Below are positions 10,314-20,043 of a DNA stretch of 24,433 bases, piece after piece (within the stretch, counting starts at the first letter, position 1; every line of letters begins with the position of its first letter). The notes under the pieces are model-generated. The model searched no databases and was not told the origin of the DNA. It was given only the letters and a program-made list of their open reading frames with translations. A program made the translations under genes and the position numbers. The DNA comes from Polyrhizophydium stewartii (Eukaryota; Chytridiomycota; Chytridiomycetes; Rhizophydiales): the NCBI GenBank assembly GCA_027604665.1, contig JADGIZ010000125.1, positions 1 to 24,433 of the forward strand, given 5' to 3'.

Positions 10314-13300
10314 TTAGCCTGCGCGACGGTCCATCGAGGCGGCCGGCCGCGAGCCAACCGTATGGGCACGGCGCCGGGCCGTCGCAACCTGTGCTTGCCT
10401 AACCCTGGTCGGGTCGACCATCTGCAGTGTCGCATAGTCGACGCGAGAGAGACGAACGCCGGACGTGAACGCGTGCGAGGCGTTCATGACCGAGCGAAGG
10501 GTTTGCCACATGTGACGGCCCTCACCGGTCTCGGCCGCGGCAGTCTCGCCGGCTTCAGCGTTAATCAGGGCAGATACGTTTACAGATCCTGAAGAACCCA
10601 GTGACCCGACCGGCGCTCTCTGGCTTTGGCGCCTATAGTCTGCAGCAGCACGCAGCGAGTCGGGGGATGCGTTTGGACTGCGGTGCTCGAGAGGCTCGCC
10701 GCGCTGGATCCCGAGCCCCGAGTGGACTCGCGATAGAACACTCGTGCGAGGCCTTTCGCGTACGTGGCTTTGGTCTGTGAGCGGAGCGCGGAACACCTTG
10801 ACGACGCGGAGCTGCATGCGAGTGGAGCGGATAGCGGCCAACCACTTGTCCTTATTGGTCGCCGAGGCACGTCCGGCAAGGCGATCAGATTGGTCGCAGG
10901 TCGCGACGTCCGGCGCATCAGACGACAACCCTCTTGCTGGAATCGGGCTCAGCACATGCTCGGATCCGGTGTTGCTCAGGCGCTCGAAGCCTTGCCATCG
11001 CTCGAGCCACCACGGCAGCTCAAACTCAGGCATCAGCCTGATGAGACATCCAATCGGCAGCGACAGGGCGCCAACCAGGATACTGATGGCCCAACCGCCG
11101 GCGCCCAGCCCACTCGCGCGCGTTTTGAAAGCGATCCCGGCAAACTGTACGATGATGATCTGCGAGAGCACCGTCGAAACAAGCACGCCAATGAACATTC
11201 TGTTCTTGGAAAAGTTCTTGAAGACGTCGATGTCTGGAACACAGCACAGCAAGCATTCGAGAAAGTCGCTTTAGCATCGAAACGATGGATGGCAACACCC
11301 TCGATCAGACAGCCTCCCACATCTCACCTTTGGTAATTGACCGACTGTTGATTTCGTTGAATACCTGGCAAAAGACAAATGTGTTGAAAATAATTGTCGC
11401 GGTAACCGAGTCGACCCCGGCTTCGCTGCTTTGCTCCTCGGGCGGAAGAGAAGTGGCCCACCAAGCGAAGCCGTTGCAGTATATCACCATGATGGCGACA
11501 ATCTGGAATATGCCCTGGCCGAGAATTTGCATAACCATGTCGCGCGAGAGAATGGACTCTGTGCGTGACGCAGGTTTCCTGTCCAGCAGCTCGGGCGAGG
11601 GCGGATCGGTTGCAAGCGCCAACGCCGCAAGCGTGTCCATGATCAGATTGATCCACAGCAACTGAACAGCGCTCAGAGCCGGATACGGTGAGTGCTTAGG
11701 CCCAACCGTGGTGACAAAGGCGCTGATAAAAGTGATGAAGACGGCGCTCTGAGGCACAGAACAGCCACGCAGCACCATGCATGTTGGCCGCATCATCGCG
11801 TGGGGCGAGTCAGCATCGCCACCTCTTGCGACCCCGCGCTTACCTATCGTGCACGCACCGCATTAACCGTGAGCTGGAACTGCAGGAACTTGCGGATCGA
11901 GTCATACACGCATCTGCCCCACAGAACAGCCTTGACTAGTGATGCAAAGTTGTCGTCCATCAGCACAATATCAGACGCCTCCTTTGCCACCTCGGTGCCA
12001 GCAACGCCCATGCTGAAGCCCACGTCGGCTGCCGTGAGCGCCGGGGCGTCGTTGGTGCCGTCACCTGTGACGGCGACAGTTTCGCCGAGTCGCTTGAGAT
12101 TTGAGACGAGCACTTGCTTGTCAAGAGGGGACGAACGCGCAAGCACCTGTAATCGCGGCAGCACGACGTCCATCTGCTCCTCGGAAAGAGCGCGAAACGC
12201 GGGGCCTTCCATCACCAGCCCGTCGCTGGACAGAATGCCGCACTCTGCCGCAATCGCCCTTGCCGTTGCCACGTTGTCGCCAGTGACCATGCGCACGACA
12301 ATGCCCGCCTTTTGGCACGCCTGAACTGCTTCGGGCACCTCAGGCCTGACCGGGTCGAGGATACCAAAGATCGCCACGAGCACCAAGTCCTTGTCGTCAT
12401 CGAGATGGTGATGGGGCTCGAGGGGACCTGTTGCCGACGCCTCGCTGCTCGACGGCACGTGCCTGACTGCCGCGCAGATGGTACGCAGCGCGCCCGAGGC
12501 GAACTCGGCAATGATTCGCTCAAAGTGAGCGCGCTTTGTTGGTGCGAGGGCCTCCACAGTGCCGTGGGCGCTGATGTAGTGCGTGCAACTCGCGAGCACA
12601 ATCTCGGAAGCGCCTTTGACAAAGACCCACTTCTCATGTTCGGTCTCGACCGATTCTACGTCTTTTTGCGTGAAAACACCCTCGAGCGCAGCCTCGCGCC
12701 GTGCTGAAGCCAGAGTTGACATGCGTTTGCGGTCGGAGCTGAATGGCTCGACCTGCAGGATGGAAACCCGTTCGCGGTCGAGTTTGTAAGGATAACCGAG
12801 CCTAGCGGTGAGGTTGAGGATCGCAATCTCTGTTTTTGACCCCATGAACACAATCTTGCCGGTCTTGTCCGCGGTCTCGTCTGCCGACGAGTTGGTGTTG
12901 ACCGAAAGCATCACGAGCGAAAGAACCTTGCCGACGAGCGTGTTTCCTGCTGGTCCATTGCCCCCGAGGCGCGATAAGAGCTCAGCCTGGGTTGTCTTGG
13001 CGTCGATAGGCGTGTCCATGATGAGGCCTTTAACAACAGTCATTTTGTTCATGGTCAGTGTGCCGGTCTTGTCGGAGCAGATTGTTGTGGCGTTGCCCAT
13101 GGTTTCGCATGAGGAAAGATGCCGCACGAGATTGTTGTCCTTGAGCATCTGGAGCGTTGCATGCGCTAGCGACAGCGTCACTGCGAGAGGAAGGCCCTCG
13201 GGCACGGCCACGACGACAACGGTCACAGCCAGAATAAAGAGCGAAAGGATGTCCTCTGTCACTGCGTAGGGCGTCTTGAGGCTCCCGCTATTGATTGCAA

Positions 13301-14867
13301 AGTACGCGATCACGAGGATAACGGTCGCGACGATTGCAGCAACGATCGCGAACTTGGCAATGAAATCGGCAATGCGCCCGAGCTTCTCTTGCAGCGGGGT
13401 CTCTTCCGGCTCAACCTCGAGAGCAAGAAGAGACCTTCCGTTGAGCGAGTTGACGCCAGTGGCAATCACTAGTATTCTGCCAACGCCGTTGATGACGTTT
13501 GTTCCTGAGAGAAGAAATGGATCACGCACGAGGTCCTTTTCGACAGCAAAGGGCTCGCCGGTCAGCGTGCTTTCGTCTGCCTCGACGTTAAAGCCGTGGA
13601 TAAGTACGCCGTCGGCCGGAACAACATCTCCTGTCTGGATCAGGCACACGTCGCCAACGACGATGGAAGCAGACGAGATTGCCTGAGTTACTCCGTTGCG
13701 GATCACTTTGACTTCGCTCAGGCGCTTGCCGAATTCGTTGAGTGTGCGGAACTGGGATTGTTTCTGCAGGTCGCTAATGGATCCCACAAGCGCCACGATG
13801 AAAACTGGCTCCGCGAGATGAAAAACGACCCTGTTATCAGCTTATTCAAATGCATGTTTACCTCATGCAGGGCGGAAACGTACTGGCTACTATAATGGCC
13901 ACGCCATCAACCAGCGCCAGACTGTCGCGCTTGCCTTCGGGTGCGAATCTAGACTCGTACACGCCAATTGCCATCTCTACTATGGCAGCACCAATCAGCA
14001 CCAGCAATGTGCGGTCTTGAAGAGCTTCCCACATCAGTTGAAGAATGCTTTTCTCGATTGGTTCTGGAAGCGCGTTGCTGCCAAAGACCCTTCTGCGTGC
14101 GACGAGGTCGCTTTCGCTCGAGTTTTGCGTATTGACGCCAAGCACCGACATGCCCATCAGCTTTCCTCGAATGCTGTTGCCGCCCTTGATATGCTTGCCT
14201 GGTAATTTTTGGTCGGAAACTGGATACAGAGACGATTTCGTTTCGCCGAGCAAGCAATTCTCCGTGTCAGCCGCGGCAGGTCTGCCGCATTCAGTGCGAT
14301 GGAGAGGTCGGTTGGAGTCATATGACAGAGTCCCTGGGCGGAACGCCGAGACCAATCTGATTAGAGCGATTGTCGCAGCCGCACGAGTCTGGTGACCCGC
14401 GCGACCAGCACGCTCACAAATGCTCGACGTCGCGCCGCGTCGGGACGCGCTCCGATGACGCGACAGTCGATGCGCCGTTGCCGCGCTGCGCGGACGATGG
14501 GGTGGCCACGGGAAGCACGAGCCGCGCCTGCCCAACAGCTGTCTGAGGCGACCATCTCCTTCAGACGGAATGCGGGACGCGCGCATGCAAGCAACGCACC
14601 CTCGGTCTGGGTAGTTGGGACCGCCAGTCCGCGCTTGGTGTCCGTCTTCAGCATCGAGGCGAGCCCCTCGACACCATTAAGGCGAGCCAGCAAGTCGGGG
14701 TTCTTTGGGTCGACAAGCTCGAGCAGCACATTTGGATCGAGTGCAAACGGACTGGCCGAGTCTGCGGTTGCGCCGGCCGCGCCGTGAGTGGCCTCGGCGA
14801 CGACGGCGACAAGGCCGGGCTGCGCCATCTCGCCGCCGACGGATGCTGACCGCTTTATCGCAGCCAT
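10314..14867 (-). CDS. Plasma-membrane-type Ca2+-transporting P-type ATPase (PMCA)
   Basis: This is a P2B Ca2+ pump that exports cytosolic Ca2+ from the cell or into the vacuole. Exons are 14867-14600, about 14198-13884, 13804-11859, 11748-11328 and 11233-10314, about 1,290 residues. The N-terminus has the family SMLKTDTKRGL stretch; M1-M2 follows RRVFGSNALPEP and EALQDRTLLVLIGAA. Then come DESTLTGE, PEGLPLAVTLSLAH (M4), the phosphorylated Asp in CSDKTGTLT (about 439), the hinge TGDGTNDAPALTAADVG (about 775), and M5-M6 with QLLWINLIMDTLAALALATDPP. The long tail includes TRMQLRVVKVFRAP (about 1115-1128), resembling the calmodulin-binding helix of animal PMCA. The exon 1-2 junction is uncertain: the donor GTGCGT at 14599 is clear, but acceptors before 14198 and 14219 both fit. 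An in-frame ATG at 14909 is an alternative start. S. cerevisiae Pmc1 is the vacuolar homologue, so location cannot be told. Confidence 0.94.
14199..14599 (-). other. Long first intron of the Ca2+ ATPase gene
   Basis: At up to 401 nt this is the longest intron in the window. The donor GTGCGT is clear and the acceptor is either CCAG before 14198 or CCAG before 14219, both phase 1. I see no conserved coding block inside, but a small extra exon in this variable linker region of PMCA proteins cannot be excluded. Confidence 0.55.
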
Positions 14868-14911
14868 CCAAAGTTGAAAAAACTTGCCCCGCAGCCCTTT
14901 CCTCCACATCC
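14868..14911. promoter_or_regulatory. 44-bp divergent gap between Ca2+ ATPase and coiled-coil gene
   Basis: Only 44 bp lie between the preferred ATPase start (14867) and the coiled-coil gene start (14912). If the upstream ATPase ATG at 14909 is used, just 2 bp separate the two start codons. Core promoters and 5' leaders must overlap or lie within each other's transcribed region. Confidence 0.4.
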
Positions 14912-17419
14912 ATGTCGGGCATTCCGACCCATGAGCTCAGTCCGATCTTCCAGCCGCGACACCCGCTGGGCAAGGGCTTCCCTGCGCACGGCAGCGGTGG
15001 GAATTCGCGCTGCGCCGAGCATGCGCCGACTGGCTGGGTGTCTTTGAGACCCAGCTCTCGCTGCTATCGTGCGTGCTGCTGACTGTTGGCGGTCGCTCGT
15101 CATCCTGCGCGGCGTCATCCAACAGCTGCATCGTCGAGGCCCAAGCCTAAAGGAGGCAGCTCGGCCGTAGCGGGTCTTGGTGCCGGAGCCTCTGGAGCTG
15201 CGGGCTTGCGGTCGCAGGGCGGCGGAGCGGCAGGTGCTGTCGGCCATGCCTCTTCGCGCACCGACAGGTCCGTCCAGAACGAGTACATCCGCAATCTGCA
15301 GCAGCAAATCTATCTGCTGGAACTCGAAACGCGCTACCTGTGAGTGCCTCCGAATGGGCCTTTGGCGACTTGGACGCAAAGCGCAGCATATCTAATTCTC
15401 GGTGCTGCTTTCTCGCAAGACGCTCTGGAGGAGGTCGAGCCCCGGCCGGTGAGTCGGTCGTGCGCATCTAAATGCGGCTCGAACCGCACCTCAAGAACGC
15501 TGACATGGCCCTGAACGACTCGATGAGCGGCGAAAGTGGGCCAAAGCGCAGGGCACAAGCATCCGCTTCACGCCTTTGGCTCCAAGCAGTCTTTGCATAG
15601 CTCGATCAGCGCTCTAGCGATTGATGCCGACGCTGAAAATGGCGAGGACATTTCCGAGCTCAAGGCAAGCTTGGCATAATGACCAAACACGCTATGCTGC
15701 ATGGCATGCTATCATCCGGTGCTGATATACTCGATTCTTTAACAAGCTTAGAAGGCCCGCATGGAGATAGAGAAGCTCAAAGATGAGAGAAAACAAGTGG
15801 AGCTCGCGCTTCAGACTGTGACCAAGGAGCGCGACGAGCTGATTGAGGACGTAAAGTCTATCAAGGGTAAATCTGTTCATAGGTTTGGCTCGCCGCTGTA
15901 TGCCAGCAAGTAATCGCTGACTTCTTTTTGATCTATCAGAGCGGCATGCGACGGAAAAGGACAAAATCTATGGCGAACTAATTGCCACAAAGAAGAAGCA
16001 CGAGACGGCTCTGTCGGAGGCCAGGCGGAGCGAAGTGTCATACAAGCGAGTTCTGCAAGAAAAGGAGCGTCTCGAGGGAGTCGCATCGGAGGCCCGCGAC
16101 CAAGCCAACGAGCTTAAGTCACAGGCAAGCCTGACCTCCGAGAGCAAAAGTCAATGCTGGGATGCAAACGACTAACCTTTGGCCCTCAACACATGTGCGC
16201 TTGACAGGTTGACGAGCAGCTTCAAATCAACGCCAGCCTGAAGGCGCGGATCAACGATCTGCTGCACTCGTGCTCTTCGCTTCAGGTATGGCCGATCAGC
16301 TTTTTTGGTCTTGTGAACATGCTTTGATGCTTACGCAGTTTCCAGGCAAAGCTCAAGTCATCAGAGGCAACTATTGCGAGTTTCAATATCGACGAACACG
16401 CAGCCCGTATCAAGAGCCTCGACGAAACTGTACGAAGTCTGCAGGTGCAGTTGAAGCAATCCGAACACGACCGGGCCACCGCAGAAGCAGGCCACAGGAA
16501 AGCGCAGGAAGATATCAAGGATCTCGTCAAGAAGACGATTGATTTAACTCACGAGCGAGACGAGCTGCGTCATGTGCTGGCAAAGGTTTTATACTATTCA
16601 TATCAGAAAGGGACGCATTCGATCTTACGCTGACCGTGATTTTCTGTTTCTGGCAACAGGAGCGCGAGGACCAGGCCACCGCGAAGCGTGCAGATCAGGA
16701 TTTCAGCGAGGAATTTGAGAGGCATCGCCATGAGCTGGAACGCCTCAAGGACGACTTGGGTATGATCAAGATAGCGTGCGATAACAAGGACAGAAAGATC
16801 TCCGATCTTCAAAGCCAGGTACTCCGTCGCGCTTGCAAATCCAACAATCTTGGTGGAATCTAACAAAACAAAACGATCATTGCTGAAGATCAAGAGCAAC
16901 GAAGCTGCCAACAACAAGAGTAAGAAAATGGCGCATGCGCACCGACATTGTTGTAGTGAGTCGCGATCGGGCATGTGGTGAAGTGGCGCTGACTCTCCAT
17001 GCTTGGATTTCGGCTGTGCAAGACATTGAAGCCAAAATCGTTCTGACCGAGCGCGTCGCAGAGCTAGAGAGTCTACTGAGACACAACGAGCTTGACTTGA
17101 TCCAAGTTGGGCAAGACAAGAGGTTTGGGAACAAGCCTAGCTTGTATCACTGAAGCGAACATGATTCTGACGCAGCCCCAAACTCAGTCTTTTGACAGAC
17201 GATGTCGCAGAGCTGAAAAATCAACTCGACCTGGCTCTCCGTAAGATGGCAACATTGAACGAGAAAAACAACAGTCTTTCCGTGGAGCTTGAACGCTACA
17301 AGCGAGATCTGAAGACGCTGCAGAACTTTGCAAGCGTTCTGGACCAGGTTGAAAGCAACGGCCAAAACTATCTCCAGCTGATGCGCGATATGCGTAAATA
17401 TCTTGAAATCCGAGAATGA
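14912..17419 (+). CDS. Long coiled-coil protein, function not identified
   Basis: Twelve exons are inferred: 14912-15068, 15126-15339, 15420-15448, 15552-15664, 15752-15866, 15940-16124, 16208-16285, 16346-16585, 16660-16818, 16889-16919, 17023-17122 and 17188-17419, giving about 550 residues in a continuous frame. The first 100 residues are Gly/Ala/Ser-rich and disordered. Then comes a distinctive block, QNEYIRNLQQQIYLLELE, followed by almost unbroken heptad coiled coil (for example KARMEIEKLKDERKQVELAL and ALRKMATLNEKNNSLSVEL) to the C-terminal YLQLMRDMRKYLEIRE. No enzyme domain or signal peptide is seen. The style suits a centrosomal, ciliary or cytoskeletal scaffold, and a flagellated fungus would make an axonemal role plausible, but I do not recognise the family. 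Exons 3-4 (15420-15664) are least sure: a competing frame there reads ALEEVEPRP. Two introns start with GC. Confidence 0.72.
15665..15751 (+). other. GC-AG intron (GCAAGC donor)
   Basis: The intron is 87 nt, AAG|GCAAGC to TTAG|AAG, phase 0, joining EDISELK to KARMEIEKL in the coiled-coil gene. Reading on past the donor meets a stop within five codons, and no GT in the right phase lies nearby. Confidence 0.75.
16125..16207 (+). other. GC-AG intron (GCAAGC donor)
   Basis: The intron is 83 nt, CAG|GCAAGC to ACAG|GTT, phase 0, joining ANELKSQ to VDEQLQINAS. A GT 26 nt downstream would give phase 1 and an immediate stop, so the GC donor is the consistent solution. Confidence 0.78.
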
Positions 17420-17520
17420 GCTTCACTGCGAATCCGCATACAGACAAAGAGTAAAGTCGGTGCAAGCGGGCTTCATTGTTTGATTCGCAAGAAAGGATGA
17501 TGATTGTCGCGCAGGCACGC

Positions 17521-19978
17521 CTAGGGAGCCATGATGTCTTCCTGCGCAACAGAGACTTTGCGGCGCTTTTGCGGCAACAGCCTTTCGGAGTATGCGGCAC
17601 CGGCCGCGAGATCAGATGCATCGTTTGCAGCAGCAGAGTGGACAGAGGCATTGTGCGGCATCTGGCGCTTGCTCGAATTGGGTGCCGGCGTTGAGAGAGC
17701 AGAGCTGTGCGAGGCGAGTCGAGAGCCGGATAAGAGCTGAGCCAGGCGTGCGGACGTCAAGGAGTCCCTGATAACGACAAATCCGCGAGCGCAGCGGCGG
17801 CGCTTGTGCTGACCGGCAGCCTTTTGGATGAATCCATCACTGATAAGCCAGCCGGCAAGCTGGCGTGCCACCGACACCGTGATGCCGACGAGTCTGGACA
17901 GCGCCGCGACGCTTTCGATAGAGTCGCAGTCGGAGAGCTTGCAAACTGCGCGGCGTACAAGAGCGGTGCGATGCAAGAGCTCGGTCGACTGCGCGTCACC
18001 CGAGCGAGTGCAGTCCGTGCAGGTATGCTTGGCCGGCATTTTGCAACCCGGACGGAAGCCGAGGCAGACGGCATGTGCATGAAGTCCACACCAGCGGCAT
18101 TCGATGAGGCGCTCATCATCAATGGCATCAACTCCGCACGGGCATCGGATAGCAGTCACTTGCGGGTGGCTTGGAACCGTGACGGTTGGAGCAGAGCCTG
18201 GGGCGTTGAGTGCATCTTGAATCGTCATCGAGAGATAGTCGTCAGCTGTATGGTCTGACGGCGTGCTGCTGCTCGTCGGGCCGGTCGGCGCTTGGGCTTC
18301 GGAACTAGTGCTCGCGACCGGCTCCTCTCGTCCTGCACTCAAGTTTGGGCTGCCGGGCTCGCCGACATCTGGAGCTGCTGCGCGAGCGCTTGACCTCCCT
18401 CCGGCATCAATGCGCTGATTTGGCGAGGACGTAAGCGGCTGCGTGTCTCCGAGCGCTTCCTGCTCCAGCAGGAAGCTCTTTGGTCCCATCGGTGACAAGC
18501 TGCGCGAAAAACTCCCAGCTCGCCGAGGCGGATGCGGAACCGAGTCATCGAGAGCTTCGGACTCGGGCACATGCGCGCGATTTGATCGCAGGGCGTCGAT
18601 GAGATCTTGTGTGTTGCGCCGGTCAGAATCTGGATCCTGCTCTGGGATGCGCCCGGGTGTCTGCTCATTGTCCGCTTGGCGCTTGTCGCACGTGCCCGCG
18701 AGGGTGAGCTTGTCGACGGTATGCGCGAGTTGAGCGACGGTTGGCGCCTCGCCAAGTTCTTTCGGAGCGCAGTCCATCCCCGCGTTGCTGCATGTGATAT
18801 CATCCGCAGGAGCATGGTTTCGATCAGGCTGCGCAGCGTCGCCTGCAATCACGTTGAGCGACAGCCTGCAGTCAAGCTCTTGTAAGCTCATGAGCTGATT
18901 GGCACGCAGAGTGCCTGAGCAGTTCGCCAATCAACTTACGAGTGGAACGGCGACGCGATACGACCAAGATCAACTTGGATAGAGTTGTCTCCCGCAATGC
19001 GCAGTGGAGTATCCTGGCCTGCACGGAAGAGCGGCGGTTGGTATGACGGCGGGGTGACCTCGTCGTAGTAGAGCAGCTTCATAGTCAGGTATGAACGGGC
19101 CGGCAGAGGCTGCTCCGTGTAGTTGCAGAGTGCATCAGCCTCTGAGTCTAAGGCGCGCATGAAGCAATCGAACTCACCTCGAGTGTTTGCGTGAGGACAA
19201 GAAGCCTTCGTAGCATTTCGCATGTTGCGCGCGTAATGTCCTCGCGTGTCTTGAAGCTGAATTCTTCCTTTCCATCCTTGGAGAGTGAGATGCACCAGCG
19301 ATTCTTGTCGGGGTAAGAGAAGGAGAAGGTGTAGACCTCGCACCTGCGTCGCAAGCCGAATTTCGTATTCAGCCGGTGCTGTCAGTCATTTTTGGATATA
19401 GGGTGTGCAGGTCAGTGTGAGACGCGACGTTGGGGCACCGCAAACGCACAGTTCATCAGGGTTGGACTCGTCCAGGTAGATGCCGAAGACCATGGAGCGC
19501 AGGTACTGCTTCTCCAGAGCGTCGTAGCAGCCGCGGTCCTGGTACGCAAACACATGGGTCAGCCGGATGCGGCCGAGTCGACTGGCTCTCGGGCCAATGA
19601 CCCACAATCCACGCGATGAGCTTGTCCGCCTGGGGTGTTTTGTTTGGCAGGAGCGTCTTGAGCTGGAGGCCATTAAGCTTGGTGTCCTTGAAGTTGTCTT
19701 CGGGGAACAGATTGCGCTGGTGTTGTCCGTGTGTGCATACGTTCGTGTGTGCGTTCGTGCGTCCGTGTGTTCGTGCGTTTGGGGGTGTGTGCTGCGGCGT
19801 GAGACATGGCTGCAGAGGTGATCGAGCAGGCAAGAGGCGACGGCGTTACCAGGTACGTGATGGATCCGACGGTCGCGGCCAGCACGTTGCGCACGACCGT
19901 CAACGACTGCTGGGCCGTGGGCTGCTGAAGGTGCTGCGTCTGCGGATGGGTCTGCCGCTGCTGCGTGACGGTGGCCAT
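17521..19978 (-). CDS. HOP1: HOP1-like meiotic chromosome axis protein (HORMA + PHD + winged helix)
   Basis: This is a meiotic HORMA protein of the chromosome axis, which promotes double-strand break formation, homologue bias and checkpoint signalling. Six exons (19978-19850, 19716-19606, 19538-19450, 19343-19178, 19109-18940, 18886-17521) give about 676 residues in phase. HORMA domain, residues about 20-230: QSLTVVRNVLAATVGSITYL, RNLFPEDNF, QADKLIAWI, CYDALEKQYLRSMVFGIYLD, CEVYTFSFSYPD, PLPARSYLTMKLLYYDEVTP. A long Ser/Pro-rich linker follows. Near residues 469-515 is a PHD-type zinc finger with the C-x-C...C-x2-C...H-x2-C...C-x2-C pattern (CPCGVD, CRWCGLHAHAVC, CTDC), then a winged-helix-like segment (VAALSRLVGITVSVARQLAG), matching the chromatin-binding region known in fungal Hop1. 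The basic KRRK near the C-terminus could be a nuclear signal. It is convergent with the coiled-coil gene, 101 bp apart. The exon 5-6 join (53-nt intron) is the weakest. Confidence 0.92.
19729..19800. repeat. GTGTGC/GTTCG-rich imperfect repeat in a HOP1 intron
   Basis: Imperfect repeats of GTGTG, GTTCGTG and GCGTTCGTGCG fill most of the 133-nt first intron of HOP1. On the minus coding strand this is a CA/ACG-rich tract upstream of the CCAG acceptor. Confidence 0.75.
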
Positions 19979-20043
19979 TTCAGCAGTCGACTCGCAGCCA
20001 AAGTCCGCAAAATGGCTGGCGCACGCTTGCCGACGAGATCGCC
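19979..20043. promoter_or_regulatory. 65-bp divergent gap between HOP1 and the LETM1-domain gene
   Basis: The start codons of a meiotic gene and a mitochondrial housekeeping gene are 65 bp apart. No TATA-like box is visible. The two promoters must overlap, although their expected expression differs. Confidence 0.4.

Noticed and set aside
15420..15495. Alternative exon reading ALEEVEPRP followed by NADMALNDSMSGES
   Set aside because: These two pieces join each other in phase through a 47-nt intron, but they do not join the upstream exon ending ETRYL in phase. The other frame gives a fully consistent chain. It was kept as an uncertainty, not as the model.
19729..19800. Possible telomere-like or tandem satellite repeat
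   Set aside because: It is an imperfect GT-rich microsatellite confined to a single intron and does not extend.
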